A stretch of 64,000 nucleotides of DNA from Novosphingobium nitrogenifigens DSM 19370 (GTDB lineage Bacteria > Pseudomonadota > Alphaproteobacteria > Sphingomonadales > Sphingomonadaceae), in NCBI RefSeq assembly GCF_000192575.1, contig NZ_GL876926.1:408994-472993 (forward strand). The letters are read 5' to 3'. Under the pieces are notes generated by a model. That model made no database searches. It was not told the DNA's origin and worked only from the letters and a program-made list of their open reading frames with translations. Below, in pieces: positions 20,155 through 28,396 of the stretch. The position numbers and the translations under genes are program-made. Each line of letters starts with the position of its first letter. The first letter of the stretch is position 1.

Positions 20155-21694
20155 GGCATTCGGGTCTCCTGCCGCGTTGCGGTCGTTGTCGCCGCTCTGG
20201 CGTGGTGCGCTTGCGCGCCTTGCCCTGTCGTGGGCCATGCTGGGGCTTCTGTTCTTCGGTGACTGGCGCGACATGGTCGGTCAGTGGTGGGGCAGTTCGA
20301 CCTACAACCATATCCTGCTCGTTCCCCCCATCCTCGCCTGGCTGGTTGCGCAGCGGCGCGAGGAAGTTCTGCGCCTGTCGCCGCAGACCTGGTGGCCCGG
20401 GCTCGTGGTTTTTGCGGGCGCAGGGTTCTTTTGGCTGCTCGGCGATTTTGCGGGCTTGTCGCTTGCCCGACAACTGGGCGTGGTGGTCATGGCGCAGGCT
20501 TCGCTTGCCGTGGTCATGGGGCCAGAGGTTGTCGCGGGACTCTTGTTCCCCTTGTTCTACATGCTGTTCCTCGTTCCCGTCGGGGACGAGATGATCCCGT
20601 TCCTGCAGACACTGACCGCGAAGATCACCATGATCTTCCTTGGCATGGCCCATATCCCCGCTGCGATCGACGGGGTCTTCATCACGACGCCCGCAGGCTA
20701 TTTCGAAGTCGCCGAGGCGTGTTCGGGGGTGAAGTTCCTGATCGCGATGATTGCCTATGGCGCGCTTGTCGCCAATGTGTGCTTTCTGCGCTGGCAACGG
20801 CGGGCGGCTTTCATGGCCGTCTCGCTTGTCGTTCCGGTCCTTGCAAACGGGGCAAGGGCGTTCGGCACGATCTGGATCGCGGGGTGGTACGGGATCGCCT
20901 TTGCTTCCGGGTTCGATCACGTCTTTTACGGCTGGGTCTTTTTCGCGGTGGTCATGGGCTTGTGCATGGCTGTGGGCTGGCGGTTCTTCGACCGTCCGAT
21001 CCACGCACCGATGATCAATCCCGAGGCGATTGCGCGATGCCCGTTGGTGTGTCGTCTCAAGGCATTCTCGACAGGCCCGATGGTCGGACTTGGTCTTCTG
21101 GTAACGATTGCCGGGTTGTTCCTTGGCTGGGGTGCCATGGCCGAAGCACTCGCGGCGCCTCTGCCGGAACGGCTGGGCGCGCCGACGGTGCCGGGATGGC
21201 AACGCGTCGCACCGGCAGGGGGCTCAGTCTGGCTTCCCTTGCACGGGGGCGCGGATCGTCGTTTGCGCCTGACTTATCGGAACGCGGCGGGGCAGGCGGT
21301 GGACGTTTCCTTTGCGCTTTATGACCGGCAGGGGGAAGGACGCGAGGCTGGAGGGTTCGGGCAGGGCGCCTTGCCGCCCAATACCCGATGGGCCTGGGAG
21401 CGCGCGGGGCCCGCATTCGGCACGGGCAAGAGCGACATCGTTCAGGCGCCTGGCCCCGAGCATCGCTGGTGCGTCACCTGGTACAGGAGTGGCGAGCTGC
21501 TAAACGGCAGCAACCTTGCCCTGAGGCTGCATGTCATGGCCGATCATCTGCTGTTGCGGCGTCGTGCGACATCGACTCTAATCGTATCGGCAAGCGACAG
21601 GGGCGCGGCCGATCCGGTCGTCGCGATCCGGGCCTTCCTCGCCGCGACCGGGCCGGTCGATGCATGGATGGACCACCTGTCCGGACAGCGATAG
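20144..21694 (+). CDS. xrtA: Exosortase A fused to EpsI domain
   Basis: 516-residue inner-membrane transpeptidase that recognises the C-terminal PEP-CTERM signal of exported proteins and cleaves it. At least seven membrane helices fill residues 25-280. The catalytic triad is visible: C193 in E-A-C-S-G-V, R238 in N-G-A-R-A-F and H259 in F-D-H-V-F-Y-G-W. Residues about 300-516 are an EpsI domain, which in many genomes is a separate protein. The start overlaps the glycosyltransferase end by 11 bases. The host locus is a polysaccharide locus, so sorting and polymer assembly are probably linked. Confidence 0.93.
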   Translation: MQPEAFGSPAALRSLSPLWRGALARLALSWAMLGLLFFGDWRDMVGQWWGSSTYNHILLVPPILAWLVAQRREEVLRLSPQTWWPGLVVFAGAGFFWLLGDFAGLSLARQLGVVVMAQASLAVVMGPEVVAGLLFPLFYMLFLVPVGDEMIPFLQTLTAKITMIFLGMAHIPAAIDGVFITTPAGYFEVAEACSGVKFLIAMIAYGALVANVCFLRWQRRAAFMAVSLVVPVLANGARAFGTIWIAGWYGIAFASGFDHVFYGWVFFAVVMGLCMAVGWRFFDRPIHAPMINPEAIARCPLVCRLKAFSTGPMVGLGLLVTIAGLFLGWGAMAEALAAPLPERLGAPTVPGWQRVAPAGGSVWLPLHGGADRRLRLTYRNAAGQAVDVSFALYDRQGEGREAGGFGQGALPPNTRWAWERAGPAFGTGKSDIVQAPGPEHRWCVTWYRSGELLNGSNLALRLHVMADHLLLRRRATSTLIVSASDRGAADPVVAIRAFLAATGPVDAWMDHLSGQR

Positions 21695-21707
21695 GAAGGG
21701 GCGCGCC

Positions 21708-23603
21708 ATGTGCGGCATCGCCGGGATTTTTCATTGCGAAGGCCAGAAGCCCGTCGATCCGGCACGGATCGAGCGCATGCTGGCAGCAGCGCCCCATCGC
21801 GGTCCCGATGGCCGGGGTACCTGGACAGCGCCGGGGGTGGGGCTCGGACACTTGCGTCTGGCGATCATCGACCTTGCCGGATCGCCGCAGCCGATGGCAT
21901 CGAGCGATGGCTCCGTGATGCTCGTCTTCAACGGAGAAATCTATAATTTCCGTGAGTTGCGTCGGGAATTGCAGGCGAAAGGCGCGGTTTTCCATACCGA
22001 CGGGGACAGCGAAGTCATCATTGCCGCGTGGCAGCATTGGGGCGTCGACTGCCTTTCCCGGCTCCACGGCATGTTTGCCTTCGCGCTTTACGATCTTCGG
22101 CAAAAGACCTTGTTGCTGGCGCGTGACCGGCTGGGGGTAAAGCCGTTGATCACGGCGACCTTGCCCGACGGCAGCCTGATATTTGCCTCCGAACTCAAGC
22201 AGTTGCTGGCCCATCCTTCGTTGCGGAGAGATATCGATCCGCTCGCGGTGGAGGACTTCATGGCCTGGGGCTATGTTCCCGATCATCGCTCGATCATCCG
22301 GGGTGTGGAGAAGCTTCCGGCCGGGCACTATCGTTTGCTGCGCCATGATGTGCGCGCCTCGGCACCGGTGCAATGGTGGGATGTCGACTTTTCCGAGCGG
22401 TCGCGGGCAGGTGCCGCCGATCTCGGCGCCGAACTGTTGCACCGCTTGCGGGATGCGGTCACGTCCCGGATGACGGCTGACGTTCCTCTGGGGGCATTCC
22501 TGTCCGGCGGGGTCGACAGTTCCAGTGTGGTTGCGCTGATGGCGGAGGCCAGCCGGGAGCCGGTCAAGACCTGTTCGATCGGGTTCGATGTCTCGGCGCT
22601 CGATGAAACCGGGTACGCGAGCCGGATCGCCGAGCAGTTCCACACCGAACATTACGCGCGCACCGTCGGAACCGACGATTTTGCGATGATCGATCGTCTG
22701 GCTGCAATGTTCGATGAACCCTTCGCCGATGCTTCGGCCTTGCCGACATGGCGGGTGTGCCAACTGGCACGCGAACATGTGACCGTGGCGCTGTCGGGTG
22801 ACGGAGCGGACGAGGCCTTTGCCGGTTATCGGCGGCAAGCGTTTCAGCATCGAGAAAGCCAGTTGCGTGACTGGTTGCCGCAGGCCGTGCGGGGGCCTTT
22901 GTTCGGTGCTCTGGGGGCGGCCTATCCGCCGCTCGCCTGGGCCCCGCGCCCCTTGCGGGCGCGGGCGACACTGCTCAGCCTGTCGCGCAGCAGCGAGGAG
23001 GGCTATGCGCGTGCCCTGACGATGACGCAGGCCGAAGTCCGCGATGTGCTCTACTCACCCGATTTCCGTCGGTTGCGCGGCGATTATCGGGCAGAGACGC
23101 CTTTTGTCGAGCTGATGCGGCGCGCGCCTGCGCGCAGCGGCCTCGACCGGGCGCAATATGCCGATCTCAAGTTCTATCTGCCGGGCGACATCCTGACCAA
23201 GACGGACCGCACGAGCATGGCGGTCAGTCTGGAGGCCCGCGAACCTTTGCTGGATCATCGCCTGATCGAATTTGCAGCTCGCCTTCCCGAGGGGCTGCGC
23301 GTGCGAGGCATGACCGGCAAGTGGCTGCTCAAGGACGTGATGCGGCGCTATCTGCCCGAAGACATCCTGTTCCGCCCGAAAATGGGTTTTGTCACGCCGA
23401 TTGCGGCGTGGTTCCGGGGACCTCTGGCCGACAGCGCCCGCGCCATCGTTCGCGACGGCGTGCTGGCAAGAACCGGTTGGTTCGACATGAATGCCATCGC
23501 CGCCCTGATCGATGCGCACCAGTCGGGGCAGGCTGATACGAGCCGTTCGCTTTGGCAATTGCTGATGCTCGAAAAGAGCCTTGTTCACCTTTCCGCGGCC
23601 TGA
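21708..23603 (+). CDS. XrtA system amidotransferase (asparagine synthase family)
   Basis: 631-residue two-domain enzyme. Class II glutaminase domain with the nucleophile C2 (M-C-G-I-A-G-I) and the R-L-A-I-I-D-L and N-G-E-I-Y-N motifs; C-terminal ATP-pyrophosphatase domain with L-S-G-G-V-D-S-S near residue 266 and L-S-G-D-G-A-D-E. It takes ammonia from glutamine to amidate a carboxyl group, here probably on the polysaccharide or its precursor rather than free aspartate, judged by locus. AGGAAGGGG serves as ribosome binding site. Last gene of the forward XrtA operon. Confidence 0.9.
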   Translation: MCGIAGIFHCEGQKPVDPARIERMLAAAPHRGPDGRGTWTAPGVGLGHLRLAIIDLAGSPQPMASSDGSVMLVFNGEIYNFRELRRELQAKGAVFHTDGDSEVIIAAWQHWGVDCLSRLHGMFAFALYDLRQKTLLLARDRLGVKPLITATLPDGSLIFASELKQLLAHPSLRRDIDPLAVEDFMAWGYVPDHRSIIRGVEKLPAGHYRLLRHDVRASAPVQWWDVDFSERSRAGAADLGAELLHRLRDAVTSRMTADVPLGAFLSGGVDSSSVVALMAEASREPVKTCSIGFDVSALDETGYASRIAEQFHTEHYARTVGTDDFAMIDRLAAMFDEPFADASALPTWRVCQLAREHVTVALSGDGADEAFAGYRRQAFQHRESQLRDWLPQAVRGPLFGALGAAYPPLAWAPRPLRARATLLSLSRSSEEGYARALTMTQAEVRDVLYSPDFRRLRGDYRAETPFVELMRRAPARSGLDRAQYADLKFYLPGDILTKTDRTSMAVSLEAREPLLDHRLIEFAARLPEGLRVRGMTGKWLLKDVMRRYLPEDILFRPKMGFVTPIAAWFRGPLADSARAIVRDGVLARTGWFDMNAIAALIDAHQSGQADTSRSLWQLLMLEKSLVHLSAA

Positions 23604-23749
23604 CGGGAATGCCTACTGGCGTGTCCATGAATTGGTAATTTTCGCAGTTTGGCAAAGGTTCTCTTGGTTGATAGTCGGTAACCGGAGTAAGGGGATGTCA
23701 ACCAATTCGGATTAATCCGTCCAGTGAAGAGGACTGGCGCGAAACACCG

Positions 23750-26014
23750 ATGCGGAAACTCCTGAGATCACCCCTGTGGCTGGCGCTGCTTCTAGCGCTT
23801 GCTCAGGCTGTGCCGGGAGCGAGCGAGCCATTGGCTCACATGTACTGGAACGTCGTCTACAAGCTTTGGCAGAATCCTGCGCCAAGCGATATTGTTATCG
23901 TGGATGTTGACGATATTGCAGATCAGGGTGTGGGGGCGCAGGCGCGTCTTCTCAACCTTGTGAGTCAGGCAAAAATCGCACGCCTGTTTGTCGATTTCAG
24001 AACTAATCCGGCGAGCCGAACTGATGTTAATGTGCTTCGCGCTGCGTTCGCCAAGCTACCCCGTAACGCATCTTTCGTGGTTCGCGGAAAAAAGCCGGAC
24101 CGCTTTGATAGAGATGCATTTGAGTTCCCGGAAAAGTGGGAAGTTGGAAATCACCCCATTGTGATTTCGACTTGGATTGTTGATTTTGTATATTTTGTTC
24201 AACGTGGAACATATTCTGTAGAAGTTGATGGTGTCGAATATCCAAGTTTAAGTTCTGAGCTTTCGGGGAGAAGGGCTGGATTTCAATCCCAATATTTTCC
24301 AGATTTTTCTGTTGATCCGTTGCAGGTGTCGAAGATTTCTGCGTCTTCGATTTTATCCGGACGAACGCCCCTCTCGTCATTGGATGGCAAGAAGGTAATT
24401 TTATCTGCTTCTGGGTTGTCGGCATCTGAGCAGGGTGTTTCATATGGGTATTTTGGACACAGGCTTGCGTCGCCCGTATATTTTGACATTGCGGGAGTTT
24501 CTGCACTTAGGAGGCCATTCTCATTTAATTTGAGTGGGATTTTTGTATTATCAATTGCATTTATTTCCCTTATTATTGGGCATGCTTCGAGAAATGCCTG
24601 GATTAAGCTGTGTGCTTATGTGGGCGTGCTTGGTGTAGTATTCCTGCTGCCGGTCATTTTGCGCTGGGAAGGTTTGGTTTCCTATCCAGATACGGCAATG
24701 ATCTGCGTGTTTGTGTTTGCTGCAGTCCGTCTTTGGCAAAAACGCACACGTCGTATTCAGCATACGAGCGTGTCAGGGCTCCCGAACATGCTGGCCCTTT
24801 CCGCCAGCACGCTTCCGGTCGGGCGCGATGTGATCGTTGCGGTGGTTGCCCGATATGAAGAGATGTTGGCGACCTTGCCTCACGATCTCCACGGAGAATG
24901 TGCCAAGCAGATCGCGCGACGTATCTCGGTGGGATCGGGTAGCGAGACCATCTACCATTCCGACGGTGGTCACTTTGCCTGGACCGAGGAAGCGCGCCCG
25001 CTTGACATGCAGCTCAGCCACCTGGAGGGGCTGCGCGCACTCTTCGCAACGCCGCTGCAGATCGGCCCACACACGTTCGATACCAATATCCATTTCGGCG
25101 TGGATCGAAATGAAGGTGTCGATGCGCCTACCCGGGTGAACAGCGCGCTTGCGAGCGCGAACGAGGCGCTCGCCAATGGACGGGCGATCGAACTGTTCGA
25201 AGCTCATCGCCTGGTCGAGGCGCCGTGGGAGCTGTCGCTGCACGCGCGCATCGACGAAGGTTTACGCAACGGCGACATCTGGCTCGCTTTCCAGCCGCAG
25301 TACGACATTGGGTCCGGGCGTATCTGTGGTGCCGAGGCGCTGATCCGCTGGAATCATCCGACGCGCGGTCCGATCGCACCCAATGCCTTCATTTTGCAGG
25401 CCGAGCGGGCAGGGCGGATCGATGCCTTGACGTATTGGGTGCTCGAAAATGCAATTACTGCAGCCCTCGCGATCAACGCGAAGGGCGAGCGGCTTCAGAT
25501 GAGCGTCAATCTCTCGGCCCAGATGGTCGACAAGCCGGACCTCGTGCGGAACTTCTCGGATATCGTGTCCCGCCGAAAGATCGATCCGGGCCTGATCACG
25601 ATCGAGGTTACCGAAACTGCCAGCCTTGGCAATCGCGCGGCCGCCTTCCATAACCTGAGCCAACTGCGCAAGATGGGCTTCCTGCTTTCGATCGACGACT
25701 TCGGCACGGGAGAGGCCAGTCTTGCCTATCTGGCGGATTTGCCGAGCGACGAGATCAAGATCGACCGTCGCTTCGTCGCTCGGATCATCGAAAGCGACCG
25801 CGATCGGGCGATCGTTGCCAGCACGATCCAGCTCGCCCATGCGCTTGGCCAGACCGTGGTTGCCGAGGGTATCGAGGATGCCTCGACACTGGCTCTGCTT
25901 AGGGATCTCGGTTGCGATCATGCTCAGGGGTATTATCTCGGCAAGCCAGAGGCGTTCGCTGGGTTCGAACGCCATTACGATGCCAGTCGGATGGCGAGAC
26001 TTCGGGGAGTCTGA
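23750..26014 (+). CDS. Membrane c-di-GMP phosphodiesterase: CHASE2-like, degenerate GGDEF, EAL
   Basis: 754 residues. An N-terminal hydrophobic segment and a CHASE2-like sensor (I-V-I-V-D-V-D-D-I) lead to three membrane helices at about 265-330. Next comes a GGDEF remnant whose motif reads G-G-H-F-A, so cyclase activity is unlikely. The EAL domain (about 505-745) keeps the key residues: E-A-L-I-R, S-V-N-L-S, E-V-T-E-T, D-D-F-G-T-G, E-I-K-I-D-R and A-E-G-I-E-D, so it should hydrolyse c-di-GMP. It follows the XrtA operon by 146 bases. Codons 1-340 are AT-rich (about 32-33% GC in hand-counted 60-base lines) against about 68% in the EAL part. Confidence 0.85.
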   Translation: MRKLLRSPLWLALLLALAQAVPGASEPLAHMYWNVVYKLWQNPAPSDIVIVDVDDIADQGVGAQARLLNLVSQAKIARLFVDFRTNPASRTDVNVLRAAFAKLPRNASFVVRGKKPDRFDRDAFEFPEKWEVGNHPIVISTWIVDFVYFVQRGTYSVEVDGVEYPSLSSELSGRRAGFQSQYFPDFSVDPLQVSKISASSILSGRTPLSSLDGKKVILSASGLSASEQGVSYGYFGHRLASPVYFDIAGVSALRRPFSFNLSGIFVLSIAFISLIIGHASRNAWIKLCAYVGVLGVVFLLPVILRWEGLVSYPDTAMICVFVFAAVRLWQKRTRRIQHTSVSGLPNMLALSASTLPVGRDVIVAVVARYEEMLATLPHDLHGECAKQIARRISVGSGSETIYHSDGGHFAWTEEARPLDMQLSHLEGLRALFATPLQIGPHTFDTNIHFGVDRNEGVDAPTRVNSALASANEALANGRAIELFEAHRLVEAPWELSLHARIDEGLRNGDIWLAFQPQYDIGSGRICGAEALIRWNHPTRGPIAPNAFILQAERAGRIDALTYWVLENAITAALAINAKGERLQMSVNLSAQMVDKPDLVRNFSDIVSRRKIDPGLITIEVTETASLGNRAAAFHNLSQLRKMGFLLSIDDFGTGEASLAYLADLPSDEIKIDRRFVARIIESDRDRAIVASTIQLAHALGQTVVAEGIEDASTLALLRDLGCDHAQGYYLGKPEAFAGFERHYDASRMARLRGV

Positions 26015-26435
26015 TTTTCCCGATAGTTGCTGAGGAGCGGGGGGCGGAGTGGGCTCGTGATTGTCGAGTTCGAATTCCGTCATCTCCTCCGCAAGTCCAC
26101 GGGATACGCCTTCTTCCTCTTGAATCGAATATTTCTCTCCGAATCATAAGGTTCGGGATGTCGGCTGTGGGTGCTGAAACGCTCCTCCCACGTGCTGCGC
26201 GCAATTGGGGGCAGCCGATGAGTCTCGAATTGGTACGCTCGTCGCTCCTTGCATTTTGCCCGATGCGAGCCACCGGCGCCCCTCTCCATGACCGCCAGCC
26301 GTAGTTAAAGTGGCGGATTTCCTCATCTGAAATGGCGGTTCTCTGCATTCGGGTCGCTGAATGCGGCACCGTCTCGAAGCGTCCTGGATACGATTGCGTG
26401 TGCAGGCATGCGACCTTCAGCAGGAAGGTAACTTC
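26015..26435. other. Intergenic stretch without a supportable gene
   Basis: 420 bases after the EAL gene. A tRNA-like T-loop string (GTTCGAAT near 26068-26075) followed by CTCCTCCGCA is present, but no complete tRNA can be folded. Nothing else is recognisable; small open frames here match no family I know. Confidence 0.5.
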
Positions 26436-26464
26436 TTGTTAACCATTGGCGTTAGTGATATTGA
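26436..26464 (+). promoter_or_regulatory. Sigma-70-type promoter with CtrA-like half-site
   Basis: TTGTTA at 26436-26441, a spacer of exactly 17 bases, then TATTGA at 26459-26464. The string TTAACCAT at 26439-26446, identical to the half-site bound by the alphaproteobacterial regulator CtrA, overlaps the -35 element. Transcription would start near 26471. This is one of the clearest promoter-like elements in the window. Confidence 0.5.
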
Positions 26465-26495
26465 AAGGTCCTCACGGTGGATGGAGGAAATTCAA

Positions 26496-26519
26496 ATGTG
26501 GAAGTGGCTCTTTTTCTGA
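26496..26519 (+). CDS. Possible 7-residue aromatic leader peptide
   Basis: ATG at 26496 sits 7 bases after GGAGGA (26483-26488), an excellent ribosome binding site. It encodes M-W-K-W-L-F-F and stops at TGA. Four of seven residues are Trp or Phe, as in attenuator leader peptides, but no biosynthetic gene follows on this strand. Existence as a translated ORF is inference from the ribosome binding site alone. Confidence 0.25.
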   Translation: MWKWLFF

Positions 26520-26603
26520 TCACAAAAGCACTTTCGTGCTGAAGGAATTGATGGCAAGCGCTTGGAAACAGGCGGATTTGTCAGCCGCACAAGAGCGGAG
26601 AAC

Positions 26604-26638
26604 AGAAGCCCATGCATTGCATGGGCTTCTTTCTTTTT
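26604..26638 (+). terminator. Strong intrinsic terminator
   Basis: Perfect 13-base arms beginning AGAAGCCC and ending GGGCTTCT are separated by a single T (so the real loop is about 5-7 bases), followed by TTTCTTTTT on the forward strand. On the reverse strand the tail is T-poor, so it mainly ends the forward transcript at 26471. Confidence 0.75.
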
Positions 26639-26712
26639 GCGCTCCGAATGGTGTCCCAGTTCGAGTCGCTATGGTGGCTGTGGTGTCCGATCGCAGGGTG
26701 CGCAGGGGTGCT

Positions 26713-26737
26713 ATCCTCGGTCTTCATGTCCGAGGAT
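26713..26737 (-). terminator. Hairpin downstream of zapE
   Basis: Eight-base perfect arms (ATCCTCGG / CCGAGGAT) with a 9-base loop, 26 bases past the zapE stop. No T run follows, so it is a weak terminator or 3' stabiliser. Confidence 0.35.
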
Positions 26738-26762
26738 GCAGTCATCAGCGACGGCAGGAAGG

Positions 26763-27893
26763 TCAGTCTTCGCCGTGACCGAGAGCGAGGTAATCCTGGC
26801 TCTGCATTTCCATCAGTCGGCTGACCGTGCGGTCAAAGGCAAAGCGACCTTCGTCATCGCCGCCGCCGCTGTGATCGTAAAGGTTTGCCGGTTCGGCTGC
26901 AGCCGTCGCGATCAGCTTGACCTTGTGCTCATAAAGCGCGTCGATCAGGGTGATGAAGCGCATGGTTTCGTTGCGCCGTTCAGGCCCGAGCATGGGGATC
27001 GCGACGACGATGACCGTGTGATACTTCCGCGCGATGGCAAGATAGTCCGAGGCGCCGCGGGCTTCGCCGCAAAGGCGCTTGAAGCTGAAAACGCCGACGC
27101 CTTTCAGGCTCTTGGGGACGTGAAGCATGCGCCCGCCGCCGACATCGAGCTCGGCCGAGGGGACATTGGCGCTGTCTTCGGGCGGATAGTCGGTCAGGCG
27201 GAAAAAGGCCTCACGAACCTTTTCAGTAGCTTCCGGGCCGACCGGAGTGTGCCAGGTGCCGACCCCCTGCATGCGGTCCATACGATAGTCCGTGGGGCCG
27301 TTGAGCGTCAGGACGTCGAGCCGTTCTTCGATCAGGGCGATGAAGGGCAGGAAATGCTCGCGGTTGAGCCCGTTCTTGTAAAGGTCGCGGGGCGCGCGGT
27401 TGGACGTGGTGACGATGGTTACGTCGTGCTGGACGATCAAGGCCGTGAACAGGCGGCTCATGATCATGGCGTCGGCACTGTTGTTCACGACCATTTCGTC
27501 GAAAGCCAGGACGCGCGTTTCCGCAGCGATCGCGGCGGCGACGGGAAGGATGGGGTCGCCGCCTTCCTTCTTGCGCTCTTCCCGCAGCCGCGCATGCACG
27601 TCGAGCATGAACTCGTGAAAGTGGACCCGGTGCTTGGCCGTGACGGCAAGGTTGTCGTGGAACAGGTCCATCAACATTGACTTGCCGCGGCCGACGCTGC
27701 CCCACATGTAGACGCCGCGGGGCGAGGGAGCGGGTTTGCGTCCGAACAGGCGTCCTACGAGGCTGGTGGCAGGAACGGGATGTTCCAATTCCTGTTGCAG
27801 GCGATCGAGGCGCGCGGCTGCGGCGGCCTGTTCGGGATCCGGGCGAAGCTCTCCGGCAGCGACGAGTTGGGCATAACGGTCGGCAACGCGCAT
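26763..27893 (-). CDS. zapE: Cell division protein ZapE (AFG1-like ATPase)
   Basis: 376-residue P-loop ATPase. In E. coli ZapE acts at the Z ring under low oxygen and destabilises FtsZ polymers; the mitochondrial relative AFG1 works in respiratory-protein turnover. Walker A G65-S-V-G-R-G-K-S72 and Walker B V-L-A-F-D-E-M, then a T-T-S-N-R-A-P-R-D-L-Y-K-N-G sensor stretch typical of the family. Start ATG at 27893; the longer frame upstream runs into the thioesterase gene and is spurious. It lies 10 bases after the thioesterase gene, in a run with sdhB. Confidence 0.92.
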   Translation of the reverse strand: MRVADRYAQLVAAGELRPDPEQAAAAARLDRLQQELEHPVPATSLVGRLFGRKPAPSPRGVYMWGSVGRGKSMLMDLFHDNLAVTAKHRVHFHEFMLDVHARLREERKKEGGDPILPVAAAIAAETRVLAFDEMVVNNSADAMIMSRLFTALIVQHDVTIVTTSNRAPRDLYKNGLNREHFLPFIALIEERLDVLTLNGPTDYRMDRMQGVGTWHTPVGPEATEKVREAFFRLTDYPPEDSANVPSAELDVGGGRMLHVPKSLKGVGVFSFKRLCGEARGASDYLAIARKYHTVIVVAIPMLGPERRNETMRFITLIDALYEHKVKLIATAAAEPANLYDHSGGGDDEGRFAFDRTVSRLMEMQSQDYLALGHGED

Positions 27894-27903
27894 GTGTGGT
27901 GTC

Positions 27904-28374
27904 TCAACGTCCGGAAGGCTTGCGCACGGTGCCGTGGAACGCGGCGACCAGATGGCCTTCCTGTTCGACGATCCCGCGTACGAAGACGAGCCTCTTGGTT
28001 TCGCGCAGCACTTCGCTGACAGCGTCAAGGGGTTCGCCGACACGCCCGGCACCGATGAATTGTGTGGAAAGGTCCAGCGTGACCGAACCGGCCGCATCCC
28101 CATCGAGGATCAGCCGCATGCCCGCGAAAAGGGCAATATCGATCAGCGCGAGAGTGACGCCGCCATGAACTGCATCGAGCAGGTTGCTGTGGCGGCGTTC
28201 GGGTAGCATTCGCAGGCGGACGGCAGGGGTTCCTGCGGGTGTCTCTTCCTTGCGGACCAGCATCCGACCCATGACCTGCGCGTTGAAGCGAGTCTGGTCG
28301 GCCAAATTCCACGAATGCCAGCCGGGATGATCCGCGGCTGGCTCGTAGATGAAACCGGTGCCTGATGTGGTCAC
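27904..28374 (-). CDS. PaaI-family hotdog thioesterase
   Basis: 156 residues with a single hotdog fold. H-G-G-V-T-L-A-L-I-D near residue 70 is the usual helix motif of PaaI/YbgC-like acyl-CoA thioesterases, and L-S-T-Q-F-I follows. It should hydrolyse acyl- or aryl-CoA esters; the substrate is not predictable. It begins with GTG (28374). It lies between sdhB (22 bases upstream) and zapE, probably in one transcript. Confidence 0.8.
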   Translation of the reverse strand: MTTSGTGFIYEPAADHPGWHSWNLADQTRFNAQVMGRMLVRKEETPAGTPAVRLRMLPERRHSNLLDAVHGGVTLALIDIALFAGMRLILDGDAAGSVTLDLSTQFIGAGRVGEPLDAVSEVLRETKRLVFVRGIVEQEGHLVAAFHGTVRKPSGR

Positions 28375-28396
28375 GACAGGGAACCGGGAAATGCGA

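Larger units (their letters stand above)
26471..26638 (+). ncRNA. Candidate small transcript between promoter and terminator
   Basis: About 165 bases lie between a well-formed promoter and a strong intrinsic terminator, with no gene of its own strand downstream (zapE comes from the other strand). It contains a 7-codon ORF behind a good ribosome binding site (26496-26519), a small hairpin AGCAC-TTTC-GTGCT at 26527-26540, a second Shine-Dalgarno-like GAAGGA with ATG at 26551, and the terminator. It could be a regulatory RNA, or a leader left behind after loss of its structural gene. It matches no RNA family I recognise. Confidence 0.4.

Noticed and set aside
23750..24770. AT-rich stretch as a prophage or insertion sequence
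   Set aside because: No integrase, transposase, terminal repeats or phage genes are present; the stretch is part of one continuous signalling gene.
26031..26093. tRNA-Ser-like 3' end (T-loop GTTCGAAT and CTCCTCCGCA), possible attachment-site remnant
   Set aside because: The T-stem does not pair, the distance from T-loop to the end is three bases too long, no anticodon arm exists and the CCA is lacking. Without the matching tRNA in view an integration remnant cannot be supported.
26446..26778. 110-codon forward ORF across the small transcript
   Set aside because: It runs through a strong terminator and has no ribosome binding site at its start; its sequence resembles no protein family.
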